Source: Phoebastria nigripes (lineage: Eukaryota > Chordata > Aves > Procellariiformes > Diomedeidae). Taken from it: a stretch of 64,000 nucleotides of DNA. Position numbers and translations under genes: made by a program. Where the stretch lies: assembly GCA_035582835.1 (NCBI GenBank), contig JAYKAV010002972.1, positions 445,010 to 509,009 of the forward strand, written 5' to 3'. Shown here in pieces: positions 51,444 through 64,000 of the stretch. Every line of letters begins with the position of its first letter. Position 1 is the stretch's first letter. Under the pieces are notes generated by a model. The model did not search any database. It had not been told where the DNA came from and worked only from the letters and a program-made list of their open reading frames with translations.

Positions 51444-53589
51444 TCTGTTGTTTCAGTGGCCTAGTCTTGCATATACCAACCTCCACTTGAGAACAAACAT
51501 TAACTGCAACCTAATAGCTGGCTGTGATGTGCAACTATTCCCTACAACAAGACAACCCTGTGACAACACAGCTGTGCTGCAAATGTTACACAAACCACAG
51601 GGAATGGCACAAACCTGGAGGCCGACTTCAAGTCAGATATGCTCTCCAGATAACCACAGTGTTGCCTACAAGCTAAAATGATAGCCATGTAAGAGCACAT
51701 TTGTGTCCCTGTCAAAAAGGACTTGAAAAGTGCATTTTCTGGATTCTAGTCTGTTCAGGTACATAATACATACTATGTGTTTTTCTCTCCAAAAAGTATT
51801 TATGGATCATTAAAGCTACCACCATCACCCAATATAGCCAATGTGAAAAAAAATTAGAAAATTACAATCCATTGAGAGGTATGAAATTAAAAAAATATTG
51901 CAGTTACTTATTATTGATAAAACATCAGGAACTTTTTATGCATCTAGCTAGTTAAGAAATAGTTTTAAATGTGAACTTATATGCACTTAGTACCCAATTC
52001 TAAATTATTATAAAGACAAACTACCACTGATTCAAAACTTTCTCCAACATCAACTTTATTTCCTCCTGTATTAATACTATGTTTTATTTTCATCTCCACA
52101 AAGTCTGAATATCATCTTAAAAAAAAAGGTGGGGGGATATTAATATGAAAGCTGCTTCTGGATGTCTTGGAGTCCAGCAGTCTTCTCAGATAAGTCATTG
52201 TGCATGCTTGTGTACTCCCGTTTGTTTATTAGAGAGGTGAGAGAAAGTTTAGGACTGGAGTTTGGACATATATTTTCCTTCCAGCAAAGTATACATTCAC
52301 CAAAATGCTTTTCAAAGTAATATTTCTTTATGAGATTGCTCTGAATCTGACAAAAAGAGCTGGCCAAAGGCAAAAAAAAAAGTTCATTTTGACATACTGG
52401 AATAAAATATTTCTATTATTTTATGGGAACTATTGCTCCATAATCAAGTTTATAGATTATAAATTTGCAGATTCTAGTTTATAAAACTTTATTGTCAAGG
52501 CTCCCATTAATCCCAAATGAAGTTATGAGAGTGGCTATACCAGGTTACATTGCCGCTCCAGCCTCTCCAGTGTCCCATCCCCAGCATTAGAGGCCAGAGA
52601 AGTCATGGGGCTTCCTCACCAGACTTGATCTTTTAACCCTCACTGCTCTTCTGTTTTCTTCTTTGCTTGCGCCCTCATAATTACTTATTTTCTCCTTATT
52701 TTCTTTTTCCTTTAGGCCTTTCCCTCCCCAGGAGGACCGTAAGGTTTTGCAAGGGCTGGCCCAAAAAAGAGTCTTCAGTAGGAACAGCTGTCCAAAGCAG
52801 ATGACTGGAGAACAGCAGAAGAACAGGCAAGCATTTCCAGGAATTTGCAGCATAGGTGTTTCCTCTGCCAGATATAATTTCTGTATATTTAATAGGCTTT
52901 GAAATAATTTTCTTCCATGAATTTCTCCAGTTGCTTTTTTGAAGCCACATGAATTTTAACCATTCACAATGTCCCGTACCAAGGAACACCATACACATAC
53001 CATGTGAAGGATAATCTCCCATTGTTAGCTTTTAACCAGTGTATTTCAGCTGGTGACCCTTCATTCTTAGCTGAAAGTGTCAGTAATTCTGCATCCATGC
53101 TCTACAAGTCACCTACGATTTCTACTGCATTCTCCTCCTAATATCTTTTACACTGCCTGAAGTATCTCTGATATGCTTAGTGAATGCTATTTCACATCTT
53201 TGGTCATCTTTGTAGCTTTTTCCATCTTTTTCTGGTTTTGTTTTGGGGTTTTTTTTTTTTTTTGAGATGTGGGGTCCAATATTTTATACAGTATTTGAGC
53301 ACATCATGAATTATACTGTGGTACAATTTTTTCTGTTTTCCTTTCTGTTCCTTTGTAATAATTATAAAATACTATTTTCATTTTGACCATTAATAGGCAA
53401 GTAGCACCTCCTGTGTTTTTCATTCAAGATTTCATTGGGAGCTTACCTTGAACTTACATGGGTATTTTAGAAGGTGGGAGAAAACAGAACTCTAGGATTC
53501 CTTCCTCAGGCATGCTCATTTGCTGAATGATTAGAATGGAAAATGCTGGCCTTCATGTAAATGTTCAGAGTTTATGGCAGTATAAGTAA

Positions 53590-53616
53590 ATATATATATA
53601 TACACACACACACATA
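53590..53616. repeat. (TA)n(CA)n compound microsatellite
   Basis: About six TA units run directly into about six CA units in intron 4. Confidence 0.95.
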
Positions 53617-56600
53617 TTTTTAATGTCTAAAGGACCACTTAGTCATAACCCAAAACCCAATGCAATGGCAGGGTGTCACTTAAAGGAGCGGTGCTGCTCT
53701 TCCCATTGCTGCTGGTTCTGGACTGTCTCCATAGCCACAGAATGAATCAGCTAATAGGATATCTGGCAGAAAGTGTTTTGGTTTGGGGGCAGGGGAAGGG
53801 GGAGGCAGGCTTGGGGTTTCTGTTTGTTTGCTTGGTTGTTTTGTTGTTGTTGGTTTTTTTCTTTGTTTGTTATACAGGTTTATTATTCCACTCAATGATC
53901 TGATTCATCCTGTGACCCTACAATCACTAGACTCGCTGGAGAAGTGGAAGGATTTTGTTTCCAAGGAGCAATGACAAAAGCAAAACCAGCCCCTTTGCCA
54001 TCAACCCCTAGCCCTTCATGGCTGCATGCATACCACTTACTGCATGTGGGAGGCCCAAATGGATGTGCAAACCTCCCAAGTACAATCCAGCATAACTACC
54101 AGGCCATGCTGAAATGCAGTTAGTAGGGCTACAACAATTCTACCAGCCTGGGAACTAGTCCAGTCTCAGATTCATTAGGAACACTAAGGTTCATTACATA
54201 CAAGAATTTCAGATCCATATTTTTAAGGTGGGGAGGAAAGAGAAAAGGTATAGCCAATTAGATGCCTCACATTAACATTTACAGAAATGTTTTAGCAGCT
54301 AACAGAATATTACTTTTACCTCCCACACACCCTCTAAGAGTCTGAAGTAAGAAAGGCAAACAATTGCCTAGCAAGAGCACTCAAGCTATCCGACTACTTA
54401 TTAAATCATTTAAAGCAGAATTTCCCTTCTGTAGTGCTGTAGGAATTGACTCAGTCTTGGAAAATGATGTTAACGTAGTGAGCTTTCACCCTCTCCAGGG
54501 CATAATTATTTACTACCTAATAAATTACCAACAGTTATCAAGTTTGTTTCCCAATAAATCCAGCCTTAGTGACTGGTAACAACAATAATACTTCAATTCG
54601 CTGTGCATTTGAAAGACATCACTTAGAAATACCATAAAGTGGTCCTCATTAGTGAGCTGAAATAGAATGCCTTATGGCCCATTTACAAAGAGATAAAGAC
54701 ACTTAATTATCCAGCTGCAATATAGTTCCTTAATAGTTTCTGTCTGAGACAGCAATTTTGGGAGTAACCAGCCATTCACTGAGAGATGAGAACTAAAGAA
54801 GTCCTTCACGAACTGCTACAAGAGAGATTAAGCCACTGGCTTTGTTTAATATTTCTAGTGTCCATATTTCTTTAATTGATTTATATTTTTCCACACAGGC
54901 ACCCTAATGTGTACTTAGTGTTTCCAGCTGAAGAATGGTATGCATACAAAGAAATTTTTCACTAACAAGCCATTTGGGTGACACTGGCAGTGTTGTTAGT
55001 TGGCTTATATATGCTGATATCCCCTGTAATATCTTTGGTGTGAGTGAATAATACCATTTTCACAAAGCAGAGTAAGAGGGATTTGGCACTGACATATACT
55101 CTTTGAATGGGGGTGGGTAATTGATTTCAATATTAACAATCAAGAATTTAAATGTAAAAATANGTACTTAAAGTATTCATTTTCCAGTACTAATAAATAT
55201 TGACCCCCTGCTGTGACCATCAACAGGTTAATAGGGATAAAATAGGGGAATCCCCAATTCTGTTTTGAAGAGTTTAAATATTTTCCCACTAACGTAAATT
55301 TCAAATGCTACACATTCAAATTGACTTATTTCAGTACTGAATCTCTATTAAACCAAAGTCTGGCTTGGTCCTACCTAATACACTTTATTGCATTTTATTA
55401 TACAACATAACTTGGAAATTAAGGTATCCTTGCCTGAGCAAGGTATGAAAATACTTTTATTTTTAAATCATGATGATTTGGAATTGATAGTTATTTATGT
55501 AGTTTTAGAAAACAAGAATATAAAATTAATCTGCCCCAATGTAGATACTGATTATATAAATAGCAGCACTAATATCATCACCCTTTAACAGATAATATGG
55601 AGAAAAAAGGTACTTACAGATGCAATTAACCTCATCCTAAGACAAGTCACTTGACAAAAGTGTCTTTGTTGACTCTAACGGAAGTCCAGACCAGGACTCT
55701 ACCTCTACATTGTAAATGTTAGGTGAGTCAGGTGAGGCTGACTCCCAAAAACTCTTACTTGAGCTTTCTGAGCATCTCTGAAAAATGCATATCAATACAG
55801 AAAGTCTCCAAGGGAAACAGGAAGTCTATAGCACCTGAACAGAATAAACAAGAAACACAAAATAAAACTGGTGCTGATGTGTATGTTTAACTGAACATCT
55901 ACACAACTGTACAAAGACAACCTGGCCTTTGACTGAAGCCCTGTAGTGCTTTCCACCTCAGTGGGTCCATGTGCTCAATTGGATCCAGCTACAGTAATGG
56001 TAAGGGGACCCGTCTTCCATGACACTAAGTGCAAAATTAAGATTCAATTTTTCCCCAGCTTTCAAAATACAAATAAAGGCAGATCAAAAAGTGGAATGCA
56101 TCTTTATAATAGTCAGCTTTGTGAATTGCGAGTGGACATTTTCTGATAGTGATCTTCTGATCTCTTTTTAAACTAAAGGTATTTCTGTTATTGCTTTAAG
56201 ATGTCTTAGAAAAATGAAAAATGCTCATAAAATCTCTAAAGCAGGAGGAAGTAGAGAGAAACTGAGCAAATGGATGTTTTCTGTATTATTGAACGCACAT
56301 ATTGTCAACCTTAGCTGAAGCTATTTGCTTTGACACCTTTGGGGATCAAAGTAGGACTTCACGACAGAAGATAAGTGTGGAACACCAGATGGCTTCAGTG
56401 CATTAAATGAGGTTTTGTTTAAAGCTCTGGTGTGGTCACTCCAACTTTGTCAAGTCTTTGTTTTTTAATTCATTCTTAATTAATATTAAGAAAAATAACC
56501 TTAACAAAAAAATTGGAATTCACAGATGAAAAGCATCATGTTTTGTTATTACATTGCAGTATGTTATAACACATTGGTAATAAAAATGCAATTTCAGGTA

Positions 56601-57176
56601 TAAGAAAAAAATGACTGTCACTTTATTCGTGCATTCTTATAACCACGTTTCAAGCACACTCCTGATCCACCTCAGCTTGCAGCCAAAGTTGGTCAGAAAC
56701 TTCTGTGCATCTAGCAAAAATCTTATTTTGTTTGCTTCTATGCTTCAGAAGAAAAATAATGAAGTGACTGATATGCCATACTCTAGGTTTCTGCCTCACT
56801 AGTTATGTCTCATCATGTTGAGAAAAACCTTAGCAATGTCAAGGATGAGGTACAAAGAGGAGGCAAGTGCTTAAGGAATGAAGAGATATTGTTAGGGAAA
56901 TGGTACCAGACAAAACATGCTGTCACTTCAAAAGATATCTCAGATGAGTACCAATATTATTCTTTCCATGCACAGAAGAAAAATGACCAAGAACTGTATC
57001 ATACAACCTTACTCTTCTACACTGCTGTCTAAAATCTATTAGATTTAAATATCCTCATTATTGTATTCCAATATATGGCTGAATCAATATAATATAGAAA
57101 ATTTGTCTTGCTGAACACAGTCCAAATATTAAGAATTAAAATTACCTTTCAGAACACCTGAATCTGTTATTCTACC

Positions 57177-57182
<6 letters not shown>

Positions 57183-57257
<75 letters not shown>
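57183..57257. repeat. Poly(T) homopolymer (75 bases)
   Basis: Seventy-five consecutive T in the given sequence, or poly(A) on the ANGPT1 transcript strand, in intron 4. It gives a meaningless poly-Lys frame on the minus strand. No processed gene copy was recognised on the side that would precede a poly(A) tail. Exact length is likely unreliable. Confidence 0.95.
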
Positions 57258-57262
<5 letters not shown>

Positions 57263-60200
57263 TACTAGCTTGTGTTACATAAGGTGTCTTTGAAGTCTTT
57301 CTAATGAAGTTGGCCAACATCACTGCTGGGGTAATTCTGCTTATGTCAATGGAGTTTCCCCTGTGCCTGTAACCTTCGGGTCATTTCTTTGAAGTTCTCA
57401 TTCTATTCTCACCCTCTTCAGCGTAAATTTTAACATCATAACAACTGTGGTCTAAGAAGTGGAATAGACTACTTACTGTTTAATGCTTTGAATAAATTAA
57501 TTGTTATGCCTTTTAAAAGCATGAATTCCATTAAAATAAATTTTTGGACATACTTACTTTTCCTGCATAATTTTCTAAAATATGAAAACTACCCATAACC
57601 CAGGAGATTTGTACCTTTTCAGAAATGCCAGACCCAGTAACCATGTTATTTACTTCATGAACTCAATAGCCACTTCTGGGGAGGTAAATTCCTAGCATAT
57701 ATGTGTATTATTTTGAGAATTAAGCTTAGCTTCTTGTCAGCATTCAAAAGGAAGCTAATGCTTCCTTTCTCTCCTACCAGGAGGTCACAAAACCAGACTT
57801 TCATGAAAAAACTTTCTCTACTGTTCCATTAGTCCTCTGAAGTATACAAGTTTAGAACAAACATTTTAACAAGGTATATTATTATGCAGTCTAACAGACA
57901 ACATAAAAGACAGGAAACGAAAAATAAGTTTATGGTTAAATATACTTTCCCAATGAATTTTTACTTTCCTTATCCTGTGGGTGGGAGTACTTGGCCAGCT
58001 ATCCTAAGTTATGTAAATTAATGTTAACACAATAGACACTCTAGATCTATTTTCTTCTACTGGAAAAAAAAAAGGACAATGTATTTGAAAATATATGTGA
58101 CTTTTGACTGGGCACATTTTGTGACGTTTGGCTTGAAACATAATTTCCCACTGGTCCAATACAATTTCTGAATTACTTGGTTTGAACTTGTATACACTTC
58201 TTTGATGATGATATTATCTATTGCTTAACATAATTTGTAGTGTATTCCTTGTATTTTTCTTTTTGAGTAATACTTGTGTGACTCTCTACTTAGCACTACA
58301 TATCTTCTTCATAAGTAGTTTTTCTGGAAGCTTAGAAAGTCTGTCACTAAACTAGTTAGTGTGTTACAGATTTATTGTTTGACAGCAACAGCAATGTGCC
58401 AAAATGCTTTATCCATCCTCAGACAAAAAATATTCAAAGTATTATGAGGAATGAACAGTTTAAAGAAAACAATAATCGCAAAATCTTTGATGACCTTTGC
58501 AAAGAATGATGTGATCTCTATCCAACTCTTACCTTCTACAGATGAAGGACTTCTACGGTCTTGGAGGTAGCCGTGCAATATCTCTATGGTGATTAATTAA
58601 GCCTTCACTTCAATGTTTCTATTTCTCTGTCTTTTGTTGGGGAAAAGTAAAAGTTTCAGGCATTTATCTATATTTGAATTTGGAAACTACTTAATCTTTA
58701 AAAAGTTACTTTAAATTTTCACCATAATGAACAATCGTTTCAATTGGAAGGCTAGTGTCTGAAAGTGCTGCTTTTTTAGAAATTCTATTTTAGAAATTTA
58801 TTGGCAGCCACTGCCAAGATTGTTGCCCCTGCCTAAAACATACATAAACAATGTGACAAATCTATTTAGCCATAGACACAGGCCAAAACGGAGACATGTG
58901 ATTCCCCCTGGTATCCTGCATATATTTGACTCTCTGTAGGCTTTGTGACCTATTAGAGTGTCTATTTTAAGGATTACATGCAACTGAAATCCTAGAATCA
59001 CTCACACTGGGACAGAGGTGTGTGGTATTTTGGAAACTAAACTCACAAACAATTCCAAGTTTTACAGGTGGCCCCCATCCCAAAACCAGTCTGTACCAAA
59101 ACTGACACTGACAGTGGGATCTGGATTTTGTATTTAGGTCCCTCTATATTTTAAAAATTTATCCTTTGTGTGGCTTTTACTTTTTTCTCTCTTCCTCATT
59201 TGCCTTTATATCCTTCAGAAATTCTCTTAAAGTTTGTCTAGCCACGGTGGAATTACCAAAGCAGATTTCTTAGGGTTGTCATCCAGTACTAGGGACTATG
59301 TTAGCTAAGCTTCTCAGAGTGTAAAACTAAACAAAAGCAGTTTCTGTTCAGCCCTGTATCCCTACACTGTTCAGTTATATTATTCACAGGCTCCTAGCAG
59401 GCAAACTTCTGAAAGTTTCCCAACTTATTTAAATTAATCTAAAAATAAATCTTCTGATATGATTATGTCATTACTGGAGGAAATTTATCTCATATTTTGT
59501 AATCAAAAAACAATGGTTATCACCAGCTTGGTTTCAAATGAAGTTGTTTAGCTGTATTATTATTTTTATTTTATAAAAAATAGTTTTAAAATAACTAATT
59601 TCAGTTTCACAAATTGGAAAATCCTGAATACTATGATTTATGCAAGGAAGAACATAATTTTCCTGTCTGTGACTTATCTTGGGGGAGATTTTTAGGTTTC
59701 CTGATACAGATAATAGTTTTTTTAAAATATATACACGTACATGTAATATAAAAATATATCCGCTTACACTTTAAATTTAAGGTTGAAAATCCAACAAAGT
59801 TACTTAAAGCCATTTTCAAAATACTGCAGGGTTTAGACTTTGCAATTCCTCTCAACTCTTGTGCTCATCCTTAGGAAGATACTCGTCTTTGACAATCTGG
59901 CCTTCTAGACTTGATGCCTTGCTTAGGTTGTGCTTCCTTTAAAAGATGAGTGTCCCTAGTTAAAAGCCTGAAGTTTTTAAGAGGACTCATCCTTTGCTAG
60001 CTCTTCAGCATTCTAATAATTCAAAAATCTTTATAAATCTCTATGATATCTAGCAACCTTTACTCAACTTAATCAAGTACTATCTTCTATCAATGAAAAA
60101 TATCTCTCAATGTTACTGGCTGTTCCTTTTCTCCCTACCATTAGTTATTTTGGATGCTTCCATAACAGCATCCCACATACCTTCTTTCCCATCTAATAGT

Positions 60201-63000
60201 TCTGTATGTTACAGCTCTCTCTCTTCATATGGAAGTCATTCCAGGTCTCTAATTATTTCCACTGTCCTATTCTTTTCTGGACCATTTCCACTTCTTCTAT
60301 ATCCCTTATGAAATTAGATGACAGAGATTTACCAAAGTATAAGACAGAAGTGGTGTCATTGATTTATGTATCACATTTTGTTATTCTCTATCTCCAAATA
60401 AACACCAGTTCTCACAGCATATTTTATGTTTTGAACATTAGGGCACACATAAAGACTTGTGTAAGACTATCTAAACTTCATTATTTTTGTGTGAATTTAG
60501 AGTAGCTCCAGTTGTACTTCCCAGCATGCATACTTTTCCATCTTCAACATATATTTACACAGATTGAAGCTGGTATTATTTTTTGGTACAACCAAATGCT
60601 TTAGTATTCAGCCTTCATTAGAGTGGTCTTGTGCTCCAGGATAATATTATTATTTTCACTTAAGCTGTCTGGCTCCTTTCTCAGCCGTGAATGTACTTAC
60701 CGAAAATGTTGGTCAACTAGACTTAAACAGACAGTAAATGGCAACATTTCTGCAATTATTTCTCTTTAAATTATTCTCTTTAAATAAAAAAGGTATCCAA
60801 GGAAAATTCTGAATATGTTAATACACAAAAGGTAATGGAGTCCAAAAGCAAGAGTTTGAGTTAGGCTATTAAAATTATATTTAGTCATTTAACTGTGCTG
60901 AGCATCTTTTGCTTCCACAGTTCCTCAGAAGTAAAACAACTGCTGAAAATTCAGGTTTTGAGGCACCTGAATTTGTACCCAGGAGCCCAATTTTAAACAT
61001 TCACTGCTGTAATCCTCACTCAAAGTTTTTATAAGAAGCAGCTAAAGAAACTAAGTTTAGGAGAAATGTTGGTTTGTTTGGGTTTTTTTCTTCGAATCAA
61101 ATTCAGAATTATTAGAAAATCTGTTTCTAACCTTGAAAAGAACTTGCAGTATGTTTCTGTATGAGAATAATATATCTTTCATTTTGATATTAATTTTAAA
61201 GTACTCCTGAGCTCTATTAGAACACTCTGAACGCAGCTTTGCCAGGTTTCTTTGCCAAAAGACCATAAAACATAATAAAGGATTTGCATTGCATCACAAT
61301 ATTTCTCTACTGATATGAGAACAGCTTACTATGAAGGATGTTATTTAATTCAAAATGCTGGGGAACAGTATAACAGAATAAGCAGAAGGGAACATTTAGA
61401 ATGAACATGAGGGGGAAAAAGAGTTTTTACAAAAAAAGTAGTCTATCAACACAAGCCCAAGTATGCAACACTTCCAAAGGAAGAGATGTAATCCTCGTCA
61501 CTGGAGCAGTTGAGATTTAAGCCACACAAGTTGCATGGGAATATATAGTAGAGAGCAAACCCACACTGCCTTGAGCTGAGTAGTTTGAATGATCTAATAT
61601 GTTCTTCTGCCTCTTAAACAGAGTATTGAATAATGATGCAGGTGATGAGGTTTTGATTGGGGGGATGGGGTGGTTGTTTGGGGTTTTGTTTGTTTGTTGC
61701 TTTTTGGTTTTTTTAGATAATTTATGGCACTTAGAGGTCTAGAATTATAGTGAGCAGATATACTGGGCTTTTCAGACTGCTGGTACTTAACCTCGCTTAG
61801 ACCTCTTTCATCCATGCTTCCACACACACTGAATGACTAGCACAATTCGCACATCTACAGTTGCTCTCTAAGTTTACCCTGTACTCTTTCTCAGAAGGGT
61901 TTTGATGGCTTCTTCCCAGATGGATATTATTTTCTTTCTTCAACTTTATTTCCCCCAGTATTTTTAACCCTCTGCATGCCATACGAGGCACAGCTGTTAA
62001 TACCCTTTTAGCTGTTATTCTTTGCATATGCCTTTTCTCTTACATTCTCCATTGCTTTTCTTCTTCCCTCTCTTCTGTATGACTTTGCCTTGGTTTTCAG
62101 TTACTAATTTGTTCTTTCCAGTGTCCTGTTTCCATCATTTACAGTGGTCTCCATTCACCCATCTCTCTTGACCAGTTCTGATGAGAGGAATTTCTTTCCA
62201 GAGACATTCTGCAGTGTCTTTAGCATTTGAAAATTGAAATCCTACCTGAATTTTTTTCTTAGTCTCTGTAAGAAACCTGTTTACTAAGAAAGGCAGACTT
62301 GAGGAGAATTGTCCTAGAGTCTTTGTCAACCCCTTCTTTCAAAAGATGTTATTTCTATCTTCTGTGTTTGTAGTGTGCCTAATGCACCCAGAAACAAACA
62401 AAAAATATCCAGCAAGGCAGAAGGAAGAAAAATGATCCCTTATTATAAATAAAATCTCATTCAAGAGAAGAGATTCATCTTTTGGATGTCTACAGCACCA
62501 TAAGTGCCTACATCCAAGTTCATCAACATCATAACCCATATATATGTATAAAGTTCTGGGTTACTTTCCTTCGTTCAGTACCCTGTTCTCTCCTTTGATT
62601 GTAAAGGAAGTCTAGAGTAAATTAGGTATAGGCATCTATAAAGTTAACATCCACGGTTGGTTGGATTACTCCCAGCAGAAGAAGAGAGATGCTCAGAGGA
62701 ACAAATCAGTATTGCTAATATGAAGTCAATGGAATTATGGCCTACATCAGCTATGGTCAAGGTGTAACAACTCAATTACATTAAATTCAAAAAATCAAAA
62801 ATGGCTGTTAGTACAAGGGTCGGCCTCAGCACTGTCTGAACCTTATTTGATTTGTGGGTTCTCATCAGCTTTGTCCTCACTCATAATGTCCTTTTCTTTC
62901 TTGGAATAAGCTCATCAAGTTCTGCCTTTCCAAAAATTCAGGACTTGCTTCAGAAGAAATTTCATAGTACTTCTAATGTTTTATAATGCTACTTTCTTAC

Positions 63001-63233
63001 CTCCTTCCTTGGAACAGAGGGTGATCAGAGTGTGAACTGTATCCATCAATTCAAGCTGCTGTTTCTGCAGTACACTGTTATTGCTTGTTGCCTTGTTTAA
63101 CTGCTTCTCTAGTTCCTGGATTATGTAGCTTTGTCGTGTGACCAAGCTTTGTAGGTTCTCTTTTTCCTCCTTCAAAGTGTCCAGCTCCTCTCTATGTCTT
63201 TCTTCCATTTCTAAAATTCTGTGTTCAAGTAAA
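63001..63233 (-). CDS. ANGPT1: ANGPT1 exon 4 (coiled-coil region of angiopoietin-1)
   Basis: Angiopoietin-1 is a secreted ligand of the endothelial receptor kinase Tie2 (TEK); its coiled coil drives the oligomerisation needed for receptor clustering. Read on the minus strand, this 233-base exon follows a clear acceptor (pyrimidine-rich tract ending TTTTAG) and ends at GGAG followed by GTAAG. It completes a split Ser codon, encodes 77 codons and leaves one base, which matches human residues 193-269. The protein contains LLEHRILEMEERHREELDTL, then ENLQSLVTRQSYIIQELEKQ, then QKQQLELMDTVHTLITL, and ends LCSKEG. Leucine and isoleucine fall in heptad-like spacing, as expected for the coiled coil. 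Differences from human are few and mostly conservative (for example a GKHK segment reads ERHR here). Family identity is recalled from the known protein, not searched. No frameshift or stop is seen. Confidence 0.97.
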
Positions 63234-64000
63234 CTAAAATGAAATAAAACCATTAGTATATATTATTTCATGCCAACATATTTATTAATACAGAAAACAG
63301 AACTATTATCTTTTTCACCACAGAATTCAGTACATAAATAATTTATTCTAAAAATGTCACATGTACTAATTCAGCCCATTGGTTTCCTCTGTTAAGCAGC
63401 CAAATATAACTGCTCTCTAAGGTTCCATTTTGTGATGTTTGCATGCTGTAGTGCTTAGAGTAAAGTGCATGGAACTGCATATCTAGGTGTTTCACCCATC
63501 CAAGTACACGAGCATAGGGCCAGTAACACATTTGTATATAGAAGTTCAGGCAGAAAAGCCTAGGATAGGCAAAGGAGGGAGAAGAGCAGGGCATTGAAGG
63601 GGACATCATTGGTAGTATGTATGGGTCAACATGAAAAGAGACAAAAATAAGGGGTAAACTAAGGAAGAGTTTGTGAAGGGCCTTACCACTGAATGGAAGA
63701 TAAGCATTAGGAGCTATGGAGTACCATCAAGGGATATGGAACCCACAATAAAAGTACCATTTGATGTGGTCTGTGAAGCTAGGAAAGGAATTGTGCACCA
63801 GATGAGTGGTATCTGCTTTTACATTAAGAATAGTACTGTTTCCCCAAAAGATAAATCAGAAGTTTGCATTTTAAGGTAGGATTCCCTTGTTTTCCCTGAG
63901 TCCACATAGATATTCCCCCCCCCGCCTTTTCCGGTTCCACAAAAGGCTCCTCAGACAGAAAACTGTTGGGCATCATACTATGTGACCTGCTTACATCAAT
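63234..64000 (-). other. ANGPT1: ANGPT1 intron 3 (3' end only)
   Basis: This is the last 767 bases of intron 3 as read on the minus strand, ending at the acceptor of exon 4 at 63234-63235. Exon 3 was not seen here and must lie beyond the window. The stretch is unique-looking AT-rich sequence with a C9 run near 63916-63924. I see no repeat element or RNA gene in it. Confidence 0.85.

Larger units (their letters stand above)
44625..63000 (-). other. ANGPT1: ANGPT1 intron 4 (18.4 kb)
   Basis: The intron is bounded by the donor of exon 4 (GTAAGA) and the acceptor of exon 5 (TTTTGCAG). It contains a CR1 element in antisense orientation to the gene (about 48938-50377), a TA/CA microsatellite near 53590-53616, a T/G-rich stretch near 53810-53870, and a 75-base T homopolymer (57183-57257). 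A 480-base open frame at 50964-51443 has no recognised relatives. The rest is AT-rich unique sequence in which I could name no element. Confidence 0.9.

Noticed and set aside
57129..57323. 64-codon minus-strand frame with a poly-Lys run
   Set aside because: It is produced entirely by the 75-base T homopolymer and has no protein-like flanks.

Overview
This window is vertebrate nuclear DNA, almost certainly from a bird. The evidence is a set of angiopoietin-1 exons with canonical splice sites, three CR1 retrotransposons ending in the avian ATTCTATG-type 3' repeat, a piece of endogenous retroviral LTR of avian type, low GC and low repeat density. Nothing prokaryotic is present: there are no operons, Shine-Dalgarno sites or CRISPR arrays.

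The only gene I can prove is ANGPT1, on the minus strand, so transcription runs from high to low coordinates. Four coding exons are visible with exact borders and matching phases: exon 4 (63001-63233, coiled coil), exon 5 (44497-44624, linker and start of the fibrinogen-related domain), exon 6 (38859-38960) and exon 7 (22380-22546). Together they encode residues equivalent to about 193-402 of the 498-residue human protein. Exons 1-3 must lie beyond position 64000. I could not find exons 8-9, which carry most of the Tie2-binding end of the fibrinogen domain, so they should lie before position 1. The whole window is therefore inside the gene, and about 99% of it is intron.

Layout from left to right: an ERV LTR fragment with an ATT microsatellite (1-495); AT-rich intron 7 with a CR1 3' fragment (about 14930-15300, plus strand) and a decayed CR1 (about 18763-20165, minus strand); exon 7; intron 6 (16.3 kb), which holds an exon-like open frame at 33630-33794; exon 6, whose splice acceptor abuts a GTTTT microsatellite; intron 5 (5.5 kb); exon 5; intron 4 (18.4 kb) with a young CR1 that keeps an open reverse-transcriptase frame (48938-50377, plus strand) and a 75-base T run at 57183-57257; exon 4; and the start of intron 3.

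The most interesting observations are the following. Two long CR1 copies of similar type lie in opposite orientation on either side of exons 5-7, an arrangement that could promote back-splicing or inversion. An exon-like 54-codon frame in intron 6 has a splice acceptor and the phase needed to follow exon 6. The one-glycine alternative donor of human exon 4 appears to be absent. Both CR1 copies share an Asp-to-Asn change in the catalytic FADD motif. A 39-bp exact direct repeat lies in intron 7. I did not find a convincing new multi-gene system.
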